A stretch of DNA of 64,000 nt from Hymenobacter sp. GOD-10R (GTDB lineage Bacteria > Bacteroidota > Bacteroidia > Cytophagales > Hymenobacteraceae): assembly GCF_035609205.1 (NCBI RefSeq), contig NZ_CP141188.1, positions 71,234 through 135,233 on the forward strand, written 5' to 3'. The notes under the pieces were generated by a model. It was not told the origin of the DNA and ran no database searches. It worked only from the letters and a program-made list of their open reading frames with translations. Shown here piece by piece: positions 16,373-26,084 of this stretch. A program made the position numbers and the translations under genes. The first letter of the stretch is position 1, and each line of letters begins with the position of its first letter.

Positions 16373-16803
16373 CGATAAGAGATTTGGTGAAAGGATAGGA
16401 AAAAGCCGTGATTAACATGAGAGAGCAAAGCAATAAAGCCTTTAGTTATTTCGAAAAAAGTAAAAAACAGCTCCCTCGTTGCTATTTATATAAAATTATC
16501 TGTAAAAAAATTTGATTTTTTCATTGACGTTATACATTTTGGAGTTGTGCGATCAGTCGCTATTATGTGGAGCATGAAGGTGCCGGAAATAAGAGATGAA
16601 GAGTACAGTACATCCCGCGGGTGGCCCTTTTAGGAGCGATAAGTGACCTAGAAACTACTTGCGTGCAAACGGGTAGCCCACGATCCATTCACGTTGTCTC
16701 TTGTCTGGAAAGAGGTTAATCGTTTGCTATTGATAGATTTTCTGAACAGACTACGCGAGAAACTGCTCCTATTTCACAGGAATGTAGATTGTTGATGCTC
16801 CTA
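16373..16803. other. Intergenic region upstream of SusC
   Basis: 431 bp holding the SusC promoter. The stretch 16440-16540 is AT-rich with runs of A and T, typical for a Bacteroidota promoter, though I cannot place a clean -33/-7 pair. At 16742-16763 lies CTGAACAGACTACGCGAGAA, nearly repeated at 26523-26543. No gene is seen. Confidence 0.5.
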
Positions 16804-16938
16804 AGACGAGGCCAATCTGTCGTGGTGGGCGAGTGCCAGCACCTCACCCTGAACCTAGGCCGCTATCCGATCGGCGTGTGTCTAATGCGCCTGACCACGA
16901 ATTCGGGCACCCAGCAGGTGCGCGTGGTCAAGCAATAA
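16804..16938 (+). pseudogene. Relic of a T9SS C-terminal sorting domain
   Basis: In frame to the TAA at 16936, the sequence reads LTLNLGRYPIGVCLMRLTT, then NSGTQQVRVVKQ and stop. This is nearly identical to the end of the secreted protein encoded at 30925-34377 (LTLTLGRYPIGVYLVRLTT, PSGTQQVRVVKH). The DNA after the stop, to about 17035, also matches what follows that gene, including a decayed form of its downstream hairpin (TTTACCGGGCCGTGATGCG). There is no start codon or upstream domain, so it is the leftover 3' end of a duplicated gene, in opposite orientation to the other copy. Confidence 0.82.
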
Positions 16939-17296
16939 CTGACGGTGCGCACCCACAGCGGTACGTCCTCACACCCGTCTCGGTAAGCGACCCAGCGTCG
17001 TTTACCGGGCCGTGATGCGTTCGGCCGGTGAGTACCGAATGCCTCTAAGTAGCTGCCCCCTACTGCTCCATCCGGAACGGTTTACCTCTTTTTCTGAACA
17101 AGAGGGGTACTTGGCAGGCGTGAAACTGCCCAAAAACGATTGACTAATTAGGCGCTACAAGCAACCAATATATAATTGAAATATACTGCAAGGCATTACG
17201 ATCAAGTCCTTATGAGTTATGCTTACTACACCGTATACTATGCTAAGTGCTGAGCTTACTGTGGCTATAGTCAGGCTTTTAAAGTGCGTCTTCTAC
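16939..17296. other. Intergenic region downstream of the relic
   Basis: About 360 bp. The first 100 bp carry the decayed downstream flank of the T9SS relic. The remainder, including an AT-rich segment at 17160-17260, shows no coding sequence; an 86-codon frame at 17219-17479 runs through the hairpin and into the next gene's end and is not credible. Confidence 0.45.
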
Positions 17297-17355
17297 CCGT
17301 TCTTACTAGAAAAGTCACTCTTACGCTGTAGGAGTGACTTTTCTAGTAAGAACGG
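17297..17355. repeat. 24-bp perfect inverted repeat (hairpin)
   Basis: The arms 17297-17320 and 17332-17355 are perfect 24-nt reverse complements around an 11-nt loop. It sits 15 bp after the stop of the minus-strand gene at 17370, where a terminator is expected. On the minus strand the hairpin is followed only by GTAGAAGACG, so there is no T run and termination would rest on the long stem. Confidence 0.85.
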
Positions 17356-17369
17356 AACACAAGCTTCGG

Positions 17370-20300
17370 TTAGGGCTGTACCACTATTTTTTGGCTGTGG
17401 CGCTGACCATCGGCTGTGCGCAACACAAATTGATAAATACCCGCCTGTACTAGAGTCGGCGACACTGTCACGTAGTTAGGACCAGCCTGCAACGTCACCG
17501 GCTGCTCATACACCAGGCGGCCTAGGTGATCAACTAGGGTAAGGGTACTGCTCTGGGCCTGCACTGATGAGTAAGACAATGTGCAGTAGCCATCTGTGGT
17601 GGGGTTGGGGTACACCTGTAACGTAGAGGTGGTAATTGAACGCTTATCCGCTGGTGCCATAGCCAGTGCCCCCTGACTGCTAGTAGTCGGCAAAATTTCT
17701 AGACCCGACAGCTTCGCTTGGTCTCGCCCTCCACTCAGATAGGGTACGCTCATATCTAGGTTCAGCACACCATCTAGCACCATTACGGTAAAGGTTTCCG
17801 TAGTAGCCGTCAACGGCCCGACTTTGGCCACGATGTCATAATTAGTGCGCACGGTTGTGTTTTCCAAGGCGATGTTGAACACACGCTGGCCGGCTTGGGT
17901 CCAGTACGTTTCAGCAAAGTGTAGTACCACCCGGTACGCGCCATTAGTCACAGGCACGGCGTAGCGCAATTGCCCGTTGGTGCTGTAACGTTCCGTTTGG
18001 TACAGTGCATCATCGGTTGTACCTGCAATAGGGGCCGTAACGCTGGCGGTCGCGCTGGCAGTCGAGAAATATTGGTCGGCCGCAAAAGTACCTTGCGTTG
18101 TCGTCAGAGTCATGCCACCCGCATTGATACGACGAGTTGTACTTGTATTAGGGGTCGTAACTATTACGGCATTGGATGTAGCAGAGTAGCCATTGAGGGT
18201 GGCTGTAACCAAAAAAGAACCGCTCGTCGTTACTAGTAGATTAGGCCCGGTAGCCCCCGTGTTCCAGGTGTAATTGGCCCCCACGACAGGCGTAGCGGTA
18301 TTGTTGACGCTCCCGTCGGCATTGAGGCGAGTAATGCCTTGGGGAAAATTTCCTCCTGCTAGAAACTGATTGTTGGATAGGGGTACCACTGCGTTTACGG
18401 CGTCACTCCATGTTCCGGACAGGGCAAAGGCTTGTTCGAGGCTGCCATTGATACCCAGCCGAGCTAGGCGCGTGGTGCCATTATCAAAGACAAGAAAGCC
18501 GCCGATGAGTAGTTTGCCATCCGCTTGCATAGCCAGCGTATTGACGTAACCATAATTATCACTCCAGTCGGTAAAGCTCCTATCTACAGCCCCGCTTGCT
18601 GTGAGCCGCGTCAGGTACACTAACTGGGTATTGTTAATGAAGGTCCGGTCACCACCTACCAGCACGTTCCCATCCGCTTGCACGAGTAGCACGCGGATAT
18701 GCCGCGTAAAGTTAAAGTTAGCTATAGGGGGCACAAAACTCTCATCTAGGTTCCCATCAGGGTTCAGGCGGGCAATACCTTCTCGTAGGGTCGTCCCGTA
18801 GCTGGTAAAATCACCTCCGACCAGCACTTTGCCGTCCGCTTGTACTGCGAGCGCTGCTACCTTCCCATTGAACCCCGTCGAGGAGAATCCGGTATCCAAG
18901 CTCCCATCAGCATTCAACTGTGCTACCCGGTTCCGAGGTATGTTATTATACAGGGTAAAGGTCCCGCCAACGAGCAGCTTACCGTTGGCCTGCACGGCTA
19001 AGGCATTAACAGTACCATTGAAGCCCGCAGCGGTGCTTCCCCCCACAAAGGTGGAATCTAGGCTGCCATCGGCGTTGAAGCGCGCTATATAACGCAATGC
19101 GCCACGATTCAGTTGAAAGCTGCCGCCTACTACTATTTTTCCATCGCGCTGCACCACGAGTGCTTGTACGCTACCGCTCAATCCTGCACGCATCACTTGG
19201 AAGCTAGCATCCAGACTTCCATCCGCGTTCAAGCGCGCTACCGGGGCGCCCGGCATACCTTTGTAAGCAGTAAAACTACCTCCGACCAAGATTTTACCGT
19301 TGGGCTGCACGGCGAGCGTCGTCACGGGCCCAGTGAAGCCGACCCCGGTGTCAAAAGCGGGATAGAGAGCCGTAGCAGTGAGCGTCTGGCTGCCACCAAT
19401 TGGCAGGGCAATTGGCCCGTCTGGCGTCACCCGCACGGTAAAGGATGAAGGAGCAGTAGGGATTGGAATCACTGTGACTACTACTGCGTTGGAAGTAGCG
19501 GATTGGCCAGCGAAGGTGGCTGTGGCTGAATAGGTACCGCTTGTTGTTACCGTCAAATTAGGACCTGTGGCGCCCGTGTTCCATATGTAGTTGGCTCCTG
19601 CAACGGGTACTGCTGTCGCGTTAAGCGCGCCGTTGGCATCGAGGCGAGCTAGACGGTTTTGAGCTGTGCCGTTATAAGTAACAAACGAGCCGCCAATGAT
19701 AATCTGCCCGTTGGGTTGCACGACGATGGCGGCCACAGGGCGGAGCGCATTGAAGTTGACGGCGCTACCCAAAACTGCTTCTTGGTTACCGGCCGCTGTC
19801 AGTCGCACCAGGTAGTTGTTAACGTACCCGCTCCCCCCTGCAGGAGGCGCTCCAAAACTAGATTGCCCGACTAGGATGCGGCCATCGGCCTGTATGGCCA
19901 GCGCTGTGACGCCTAGGGTGGTTAGGTTGGGGTCGTTATAGCGAAATTCCTGCCCGCCACTTAGGTTGAGTCGCGCAACCAAACTGTTGGCAGATCCCGA
20001 ACTATACTGGATGTAGCCGCCGACGATAGCTTTATTATCTGGTTGTAGAATCAAGGCTGTCAAGCGGATAGTCTCGAAGCGCGAGGAGGATACTAGCGAG
20101 TTGGTAAAGGTCGGATCCAATTGGCCATTGTACATCAGGCGCACTAGCGTCGATGTGTTTCCCACTACAAGCTTGCCATCCGTTTGACGAGCCAGTAGCG
20201 TCACGGCAAAGTTAAGGCTGGGCACGAGGGAAATGTCGAGATTGCCGACCGTGGTAAGACGGGCCAGGAACGTGCGGGCTGTACCATTATAATTGGTGAA

Positions 20301-20888
20301 GGCACCGCCTACTACTAACTGCCCATCAGGTTGCAATGCGAGGGCATTAACCGCCCCGTTGAGTCCGCTGCCATTTTGGCGAAAGCTGGCATCTATGCTG
20401 CCGGTAGCGGTTAGGCGCACCAAGTTGCTGCGTGCTGTCCCGTTGTAGCTGTTGAACATGCCACCTATTACTATGTTCCCATCAGGTTGTACGAGCACCG
20501 CGTTGATCGATCCATCCAGTCCAGTGCCCACGTTAAAACTCGGGTCAAGACTGCCATCAGGATTGAGGCGCACCAGCCGGTTCCGGGTGATGCCATTGTA
20601 AGCGGTAAATTCGCCGCCCACCACCACCTTGCCATCGCGCTGCAAGGCCACGGCATTGACAGTTCCATTGAAGCCGGCTCCGACTGAAAAGGCGGGGTAA
20701 GTAGCTGTGGCTGTCAGTGTCTGATTGCGACCGGCTAATAGGGTTACTGGTCCCGTTGGAGTGACCTGTACGTTGAAGGGGGAGGTCGTTTGGCTATGCG
20801 CTAACCATGGAGTGCTGAGGCTAAGTAATAAACCTAGCAGCCATGTATTCAGCCAATTCTTGTGGTAAAATAATAGTATTCGTTTCAT
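17370..20888 (-). CDS. Secreted delta-60 repeat protein with malectin domain and T9SS tail
   Basis: 1172 aa surface protein. Signal peptide to about residue 33 (WLAHSQ). Two large blocks of delta-60 beta-propeller-type repeats (pattern DGKVVVGGEFTAYNG...RLVRLNPDGSLDPSF) run at about 70-430 and 515-860, each closed by an Ig-like strand segment (YIWNTGATGPNLTVTTSG and YTWNTGATGPNLLVTTSG). A malectin-type carbohydrate-binding module follows at about 915-1065, then the T9SS sorting domain (LQVYPNPTTDGYCTLSYS to GQRHSQKIVVQP). It is exported by type IX secretion and probably attached at the surface. Ligand unknown; the block duplication is evident. Confidence 0.88.
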   Translation of the reverse strand: MKRILLFYHKNWLNTWLLGLLLSLSTPWLAHSQTTSPFNVQVTPTGPVTLLAGRNQTLTATATYPAFSVGAGFNGTVNAVALQRDGKVVVGGEFTAYNGITRNRLVRLNPDGSLDPSFNVGTGLDGSINAVLVQPDGNIVIGGMFNSYNGTARSNLVRLTATGSIDASFRQNGSGLNGAVNALALQPDGQLVVGGAFTNYNGTARTFLARLTTVGNLDISLVPSLNFAVTLLARQTDGKLVVGNTSTLVRLMYNGQLDPTFTNSLVSSSRFETIRLTALILQPDNKAIVGGYIQYSSGSANSLVARLNLSGGQEFRYNDPNLTTLGVTALAIQADGRILVGQSSFGAPPAGGSGYVNNYLVRLTAAGNQEAVLGSAVNFNALRPVAAIVVQPNGQIIIGGSFVTYNGTAQNRLARLDANGALNATAVPVAGANYIWNTGATGPNLTVTTSGTYSATATFAGQSATSNAVVVTVIPIPTAPSSFTVRVTPDGPIALPIGGSQTLTATALYPAFDTGVGFTGPVTTLAVQPNGKILVGGSFTAYKGMPGAPVARLNADGSLDASFQVMRAGLSGSVQALVVQRDGKIVVGGSFQLNRGALRYIARFNADGSLDSTFVGGSTAAGFNGTVNALAVQANGKLLVGGTFTLYNNIPRNRVAQLNADGSLDTGFSSTGFNGKVAALAVQADGKVLVGGDFTSYGTTLREGIARLNPDGNLDESFVPPIANFNFTRHIRVLLVQADGNVLVGGDRTFINNTQLVYLTRLTASGAVDRSFTDWSDNYGYVNTLAMQADGKLLIGGFLVFDNGTTRLARLGINGSLEQAFALSGTWSDAVNAVVPLSNNQFLAGGNFPQGITRLNADGSVNNTATPVVGANYTWNTGATGPNLLVTTSGSFLVTATLNGYSATSNAVIVTTPNTSTTRRINAGGMTLTTTQGTFAADQYFSTASATASVTAPIAGTTDDALYQTERYSTNGQLRYAVPVTNGAYRVVLHFAETYWTQAGQRVFNIALENTTVRTNYDIVAKVGPLTATTETFTVMVLDGVLNLDMSVPYLSGGRDQAKLSGLEILPTTSSQGALAMAPADKRSITTSTLQVYPNPTTDGYCTLSYSSVQAQSSTLTLVDHLGRLVYEQPVTLQAGPNYVTVSPTLVQAGIYQFVLRTADGQRHSQKIVVQP

Positions 20889-21157
20889 AACGGAACGGGA
20901 TTAAGAATGAAAAAAGGAATAGAGTGGCAGACTATTTCGGGACTTAGAAAAGCAGCCGTAATCGCGAGAACGGGCTAGCCTGACCTTCAGGCAATCCGTA
21001 GCGTGTCAGATCAAGAGGGAAGGATATTGGGGAGTGCTCACCGCTTATGATGAGATGGTTGAGGGAAGCACCCTCTAGTAATATATGGGCGTTGACAATG
21101 ATGACGTAGGATAGAGGACCGCCCCAAAGGGCCATTGCGGGGGCGGCTAGTCGTTGG

Positions 21158-22495
21158 CTATTGTCGAATCAATCGTTGCTGCGCTACGCCGCGGCTTGTG
21201 TGCAATAGAAGCGTATAGAGGCCCGGAGCCTGGGCGCTCAGGTCTAATTGTGCTAGGTCACTGGGCGGGAGAAGACCCGTCTGTACCACGCGGCCTAGCG
21301 CGTCGGTAACGGTGTAGCTTTCGGGCCGCACACCTGGAGCCAGCTTGAGGGCGAAGTAACCATTGGCGCTTGGGTTAGGGCTAGCGCTAAGCGTCTCAGC
21401 CGGCAGTCTGAGTAGGGACGCCGTGTTCAGCACCGTACTCGTGAGCTTGTACGCGCCTAGCCCCGCTCGCGTGGTGCTCGTAAAGTTCAAGGCCGCCGAC
21501 CACGCCACCGTGGGGGAGAGCACCGCTAGGTCGAAGTGGCTCTTCGTCGTTTCCAGTGCGGTCCAGGTAGCCCCATTGTCGCGGCTGTAGGAAGTACCCG
21601 CATCAGTACCCTGACCGACGGACAGATAATTATTGGTCCCCGGTACCGCGGCCACTATGCGGTGGACAGGACCACTAACCGCAACGGGAGTCCAGGTGAC
21701 GCCACCGTCGGTGGTTTGCAGCAGAGCCTCACCCGGCACGTAATACAGGCCGTTGCGCACATCGCGGAAGGCGATGCTGCCCGCCTGGGTGAGGGATGTT
21801 TGCGCCACCGACCAGCTGATGCCCCGGTCCGGCGAGTGATAGACCCGTCCTTTGTTGGTCGTAAACCAAAGGTGGTCGCCCAGTCGTTGCGCCTTATAGT
21901 TTATGTCGGCGTACTCCTCGGCCTGGGCCACGGGCATGTTGGCCGTGCTAACTGCCACCCAAGTAAGGCCCACATCCAGACTGCGGTACATTTCGAAGTG
22001 GTTGCCCAGCGCCGCAACAGGGTCACCTATGCAGAGTATCTCGGTCGGGCTGAACGCCAGTAGAAAATCGGCATAGCTATCGGGGTAGCCAAACTGCGCG
22101 GGAGTGGTGCGGGTCGTCCAGGTGGCACCTCCATCCGCCGTTCGCAAGATCCGGCCCGGCCCAACACCGTTGGCGGTGGAAATGAGCGCCGTCGAGGCAT
22201 TTAGCCCCACCACGCCAAAGACACATTCATAGTAGAAATCCATATCCGGTATCGTCTGCACCGTCCACGTGGCACCGCCGTTAGTGGTGTGCGCCACCTC
22301 ATTGCTACCTATGTTATAGCCCTCGTACTGGTTGATGGAAGTGGCCCAGACCGTCTGCGCATCTACGATGTGAAGGGTAGCCGCATTCGGTGGATAAGGT
22401 GCAATCGTATTCTGAAAGGTGAAAGGCTGAAGTACCCACTGTGCGCGCGCGGTTAGGCTACCCATCAGTACGAACAGGAGTAAAACGTTTTTCAT
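21158..22495 (-). CDS. Secreted BNR/sialidase-like repeat protein with T9SS tail
   Basis: 445 aa. Signal peptide MKNVLLLFVLMGSLTARAQ. The body is a beta-propeller of BNR/YCF48-type repeats with several Asp-box-like NGGATWT, DGGATWTT, DRGISWSV, DGGVTWTP and DNGATWTA motifs. Such folds occur in sialidases but also in photosystem assembly and surface proteins; no catalytic Arg triad can be assigned, so enzyme activity is doubtful. The last 80 residues are a T9SS type A sorting domain (SASPNPSANGYFALKL to RGVAQQRLIRQ). It lies downstream of the hybrid kinase gene on the same strand, 350 bp away. Confidence 0.85.
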   Translation of the reverse strand: MKNVLLLFVLMGSLTARAQWVLQPFTFQNTIAPYPPNAATLHIVDAQTVWATSINQYEGYNIGSNEVAHTTNGGATWTVQTIPDMDFYYECVFGVVGLNASTALISTANGVGPGRILRTADGGATWTTRTTPAQFGYPDSYADFLLAFSPTEILCIGDPVAALGNHFEMYRSLDVGLTWVAVSTANMPVAQAEEYADINYKAQRLGDHLWFTTNKGRVYHSPDRGISWSVAQTSLTQAGSIAFRDVRNGLYYVPGEALLQTTDGGVTWTPVAVSGPVHRIVAAVPGTNNYLSVGQGTDAGTSYSRDNGATWTALETTKSHFDLAVLSPTVAWSAALNFTSTTRAGLGAYKLTSTVLNTASLLRLPAETLSASPNPSANGYFALKLAPGVRPESYTVTDALGRVVQTGLLPPSDLAQLDLSAQAPGLYTLLLHTSRGVAQQRLIRQ

Positions 22496-22844
22496 AAGGC
22501 AAGGAGTTATAGGATAGGAAATAGCGGAGGAAACTCAGACGCTCGGTAGCCCACGGTGCTCGGTAGCCAGGTAGCCGGTAAGGAAGATGGCGCTTCCCAG
22601 CAGTCATTCTGCTGAAGCGTACGCTGCGCCCAAAGATTTCTTATGTTCGCCCAGATTGTGGGCATAATACCTGCCAATCTTATTTAAGCCCTATTTTTTG
22701 GCACTTTTGGCAGAAATCGTGTCTGGCAGACGACTCCCGGCCACTCTCAACGCTCTCTTACCAGCAAGCGTAAAGCGCATTATCCGGTCGCCACGTCTTG
22801 CCCGGGAGCAAGCGTGGTGCGTTGGCCGTGACGACGGTCCGCTT
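22496..22844. other. Intergenic region
   Basis: 349 bp between the BNR gene and the hybrid kinase gene, both on the minus strand. It should hold the BNR promoter. No gene, clear terminator or repeat was found. Confidence 0.4.
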
Positions 22845-25800
22845 TTACTTAGGATAGGTGCTAGGCCGCCGTCCAAAACGCTCGGCGTAGCGTTGGCTGA
22901 ATGACTTAACGTTGCTGAAGCCCGTGGCTTCCGCTACCTCGGCCACGGAGCCGAAGCTGCCCGCCTCGAGCAGGCGGCGAGCGTGGTTTAGGCGCAACTC
23001 GCGCAGCCAAGCAGCGGGCGTTAGGCCGGCCAGCTCCCCCAGGCGCCGGTACAACGTGCGCTCACTCAGGCAAAGGCAATGGGCTAGCTCGGCTGGCCCG
23101 AAAGCCGGGTTGACCAGCTCTGACGCCACCTCTGCCTGCCATTGAGCTAGTTGCTCAGCCGCCAGGCTAGCCGGCGTGGCTTGCTCAAGTAACAATGTAG
23201 GCGAACTAGGAAGCGGCCATAATGCGGATAGTAAGTTCTCTTCTACGGGCTGCTGCGCTGCAAAATGACGGCGTGTCTCACAGCGTGTGAGCAGCACCTG
23301 CACCCGGGCTAGTAGCTCCATCGTTACGAAGGGCTTGGTCAAGTAATCGTCGATGCCTAAGGTGAGGGCCGCTAAGCGGTGACCCTCATCGGCGCGGGCG
23401 GTGAGCATGAGTACCGGGATGCTGGCCCAAGTAGCATGGGCTTTGAGGTGCGTGAGCAGTTCGGTACCACTCAGCCGGGGCATCATCGCATCGGTGATCA
23501 GCATATCAATGGGGGCTTCTCGCTCAAGTACTTCCAATGCGTCCTGGCCATCCTCTGCCGTGAGCACCTCATACCTAGGAGCTAATAAATCCCGCAGATA
23601 ACTGCGCAAATCGGGTTGGTCTTCCACGACCAGTATGCGGGCACGAACTGTCGCGTGGTCGTGAATGGCAGAAGGTTCTTGCGCTCCGATAAGTTCTTCC
23701 TGTGGCGCTTCAGATAATGCTGGCGGCACTGTTTGCGCCGGAAACCGTAAGGTAAAAGCAGCGCCTTGTCCCGGCTCGCTTACCAGCGTAAGGGAGCCAC
23801 CAAGCAGCGTGGCTAAGTCGCGGCTTAGGGCTAAGCCCAAACCAGTGCCGCCCTGCGCCTGCGCTTGCGGGCTTTGGTAGTAGCGTTCGAATAGGTGCGC
23901 CTGCTCGCTCATTGCAATGCCCGGACCTGTATCGCAGACCGTAAGTACGTACTGACTAGCAGAACCAGAGAAAGCGGCACTTACGGTTACGGCACCTCCA
24001 GCGGGGGTGTACTTGAGCGCATTCATGCACAGATTCGTAAGAATTTGCTCTATTTTATCAGCGTCAACTAGCACGTGCAGCTCGTCGGGCAGTTGCGAAG
24101 CGTACGCCAGCGATACGCGCCGCTCCGCCGCCAGCGAACTGAACTGAGCTACTATTTGGCGGAGCCGAGAAGATAAGGCGGTGGGAGTTGGGTAGAGCTC
24201 TAAACGCCCCGCTTGCAGCTTGGTCAGGTCGAGGATCCGATTGACCAACTCCAGCAGGCGGCGGGCATGACGATGCGCTAGCGTTACAGGGGCTTGCACA
24301 TTGGGCGGCAAACCTACTGAAGGCGTGGTGAGTAAGCCGTCGAGGGGGCTTAAAATCAAAGTTAACGGCGTGCGCAGCTCATGGCTTACGTTGGCGAAGA
24401 ACTGATTTTTTGCCGCATCTAACTTTCCCAACTGCTCTGCCTGCTCCTGCAGACGACGGCTTTGGGTAGCTAGCTGCCGATTCAACCGACGAGTGGTGTG
24501 CCACGCGGCGCCAGCCGCCAGGAGCAGCAGGGTCAGCAGCGCGGCTCCGGTTAGGGCGAGCTGTGTACGCGCTGTCAGTAGTTGAATCTGAGTGGCCTGC
24601 TCACGGGTGCGAAAGCGTGCTTCTGTGTCTGCGAGCAGGGCAAAGTGTTGCGCTGTGCGTTGGGTATCAATCAGGGCTTGCGTGCGGCGGGCATAGTAGT
24701 AGGCACTATCGTAGCGACCGGCCTTCGCGTAGACTTGCATCAGTAACGTTGTTACCTGGCTCAGGGCGAACGGGCTCTGATACGGGTAACGGCGGAGCAA
24801 CTGCTGCAACAAAGGCTGCGCCTGCTGGGGCTCTCCCATCGCGAGGGCGTAGCTGGCCAACTGCTGCTGCAGGTAAGCTTGTTGCGTAGCAGGCTGTGCT
24901 TGCCCCGCGAGGATAATAGCCTGCTGCAAGTCCTGGCGTGCCCGAACCGGGTTAGTGGCATGCTGCTGCCAAGCGCGAAGGCCTAGGAAATGTGCTTGTA
25001 CAGGCAGATAGTCCGGGGTGATAGAATGATCATTCTCCGTACGTGCATACCCTAACCACTGTGCTGCCGCCCGTAGGTAGGGTACGGCCGCGGTGAACCG
25101 CCCGGCCCGTAGTGTTTCTTCGGCAAGTACTAGCTGCAACTTGCTTAGCAGTGCCGCATCGTGGGGTGTGGCACGGAGAACAGACTGTGAGTATGCCGTT
25201 TGCAAGGCCTGAATGGCTTCCGTGGCTACTGGGCACGCGTAGCTTTGGTGGCGAGGCGCCATGAGTTGCAGCGGGGCATAATACTCCAGCGCCAAGCCCG
25301 CCAACATGTGGCTGCCTGCTTGGGGATCCTGTCGTTGGTAGCGGCGCACCGTGCGCAAGGCCTGTTCGTAGGCCGGTAGCGCCTGCATGAGACTACCTTG
25401 CTCGGCATAGGCTTCCCCAATCAAACATTGCGTCCAAATAATCCCCGGTAGATCCTGTTGGTATAGGTAAAGGGCTTGGGCTCGCTCATAATAATGCAGT
25501 GCGTTGAGCAAGTCTCCGCGGTGTCGGCTAGCCAAACCTGCATGTCCTACGACGCGGGCCAGCATGCGGCCACCCATTTTGGCGTGAGTAGTTGACAGCG
25601 TGCTACTAGTGCTTTGGCTACTGTCCAACCTAGCCTGTCGAAACACAGCCATTGCTTGTCGGTAATACACTAGGGCGCTGTCATATTCCCCGCGTACGTG
25701 ATAATGATTGGCTAAACTATTGGCTAACGCAACCACTTCAGCGGGCTGGGCTCGTCGTTGAGCAGGGCTTGCTGCGCTCCAAGCCAAACGGAGGTATCGG

Positions 25801-26084
25801 TAGCCGGAATCCGCTTGCTGTAGGGCGTAAAAGTCAGCACTCAAGCGAGCGTACACGAGCAATCTACTTAAGGAATCGTAGGCCCACTGCGCGTGTGCTG
25901 CTTGCAGGCGGCGTACATCTTGTTGAGGTAGCTCTTTGGGCTCAAGCAGATGCACTACCGCTGGCGCTAAGGCAGCTTTCTCCACCAAGCGCTGGAGTTG
26001 GCGAGACTGCGCCGAGAGTGATTCAGCTAATAACTCCAGAAGGAGAAAAATACAGCTAAAGATAACTATTCGTGAGTGCCGCAT
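22845..26084 (-). CDS. Hybrid sensor histidine kinase with TPR sensor and AraC output
   Basis: 1079 aa one-protein two-component system. Signal/anchor at 1-25, a periplasmic region of TPR-like helices to about 480, one membrane segment at 509-528, a coiled linker, HisKA with phospho-acceptor His568 (FFANVSHELRTPL), HATPase_c with NALKYTP (N688), DTGPGIA and GGTGLGLAL, a receiver domain with phospho-acceptor Asp865 (LITDAMMPRLSG), and a C-terminal AraC helix-turn-helix (from about 985, ending FGRRPSTYPK). It resembles Bacteroidota hybrid regulators, but with a TPR rather than a propeller sensor. The likely target is the secreted protein genes downstream; the stimulus is unknown. Confidence 0.93.
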   Translation of the reverse strand: MRHSRIVIFSCIFLLLELLAESLSAQSRQLQRLVEKAALAPAVVHLLEPKELPQQDVRRLQAAHAQWAYDSLSRLLVYARLSADFYALQQADSGYRYLRLAWSAASPAQRRAQPAEVVALANSLANHYHVRGEYDSALVYYRQAMAVFRQARLDSSQSTSSTLSTTHAKMGGRMLARVVGHAGLASRHRGDLLNALHYYERAQALYLYQQDLPGIIWTQCLIGEAYAEQGSLMQALPAYEQALRTVRRYQRQDPQAGSHMLAGLALEYYAPLQLMAPRHQSYACPVATEAIQALQTAYSQSVLRATPHDAALLSKLQLVLAEETLRAGRFTAAVPYLRAAAQWLGYARTENDHSITPDYLPVQAHFLGLRAWQQHATNPVRARQDLQQAIILAGQAQPATQQAYLQQQLASYALAMGEPQQAQPLLQQLLRRYPYQSPFALSQVTTLLMQVYAKAGRYDSAYYYARRTQALIDTQRTAQHFALLADTEARFRTREQATQIQLLTARTQLALTGAALLTLLLLAAGAAWHTTRRLNRQLATQSRRLQEQAEQLGKLDAAKNQFFANVSHELRTPLTLILSPLDGLLTTPSVGLPPNVQAPVTLAHRHARRLLELVNRILDLTKLQAGRLELYPTPTALSSRLRQIVAQFSSLAAERRVSLAYASQLPDELHVLVDADKIEQILTNLCMNALKYTPAGGAVTVSAAFSGSASQYVLTVCDTGPGIAMSEQAHLFERYYQSPQAQAQGGTGLGLALSRDLATLLGGSLTLVSEPGQGAAFTLRFPAQTVPPALSEAPQEELIGAQEPSAIHDHATVRARILVVEDQPDLRSYLRDLLAPRYEVLTAEDGQDALEVLEREAPIDMLITDAMMPRLSGTELLTHLKAHATWASIPVLMLTARADEGHRLAALTLGIDDYLTKPFVTMELLARVQVLLTRCETRRHFAAQQPVEENLLSALWPLPSSPTLLLEQATPASLAAEQLAQWQAEVASELVNPAFGPAELAHCLCLSERTLYRRLGELAGLTPAAWLRELRLNHARRLLEAGSFGSVAEVAEATGFSNVKSFSQRYAERFGRRPSTYPK

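Noticed and set aside
20944..21135. 63-codon minus frame between two T9SS genes
   Set aside because: It has no recognisable features and no good start context; likely chance.
22698..22904. Small + strand frame before the hybrid kinase end
   Set aside because: It overlaps the kinase end and lacks features.
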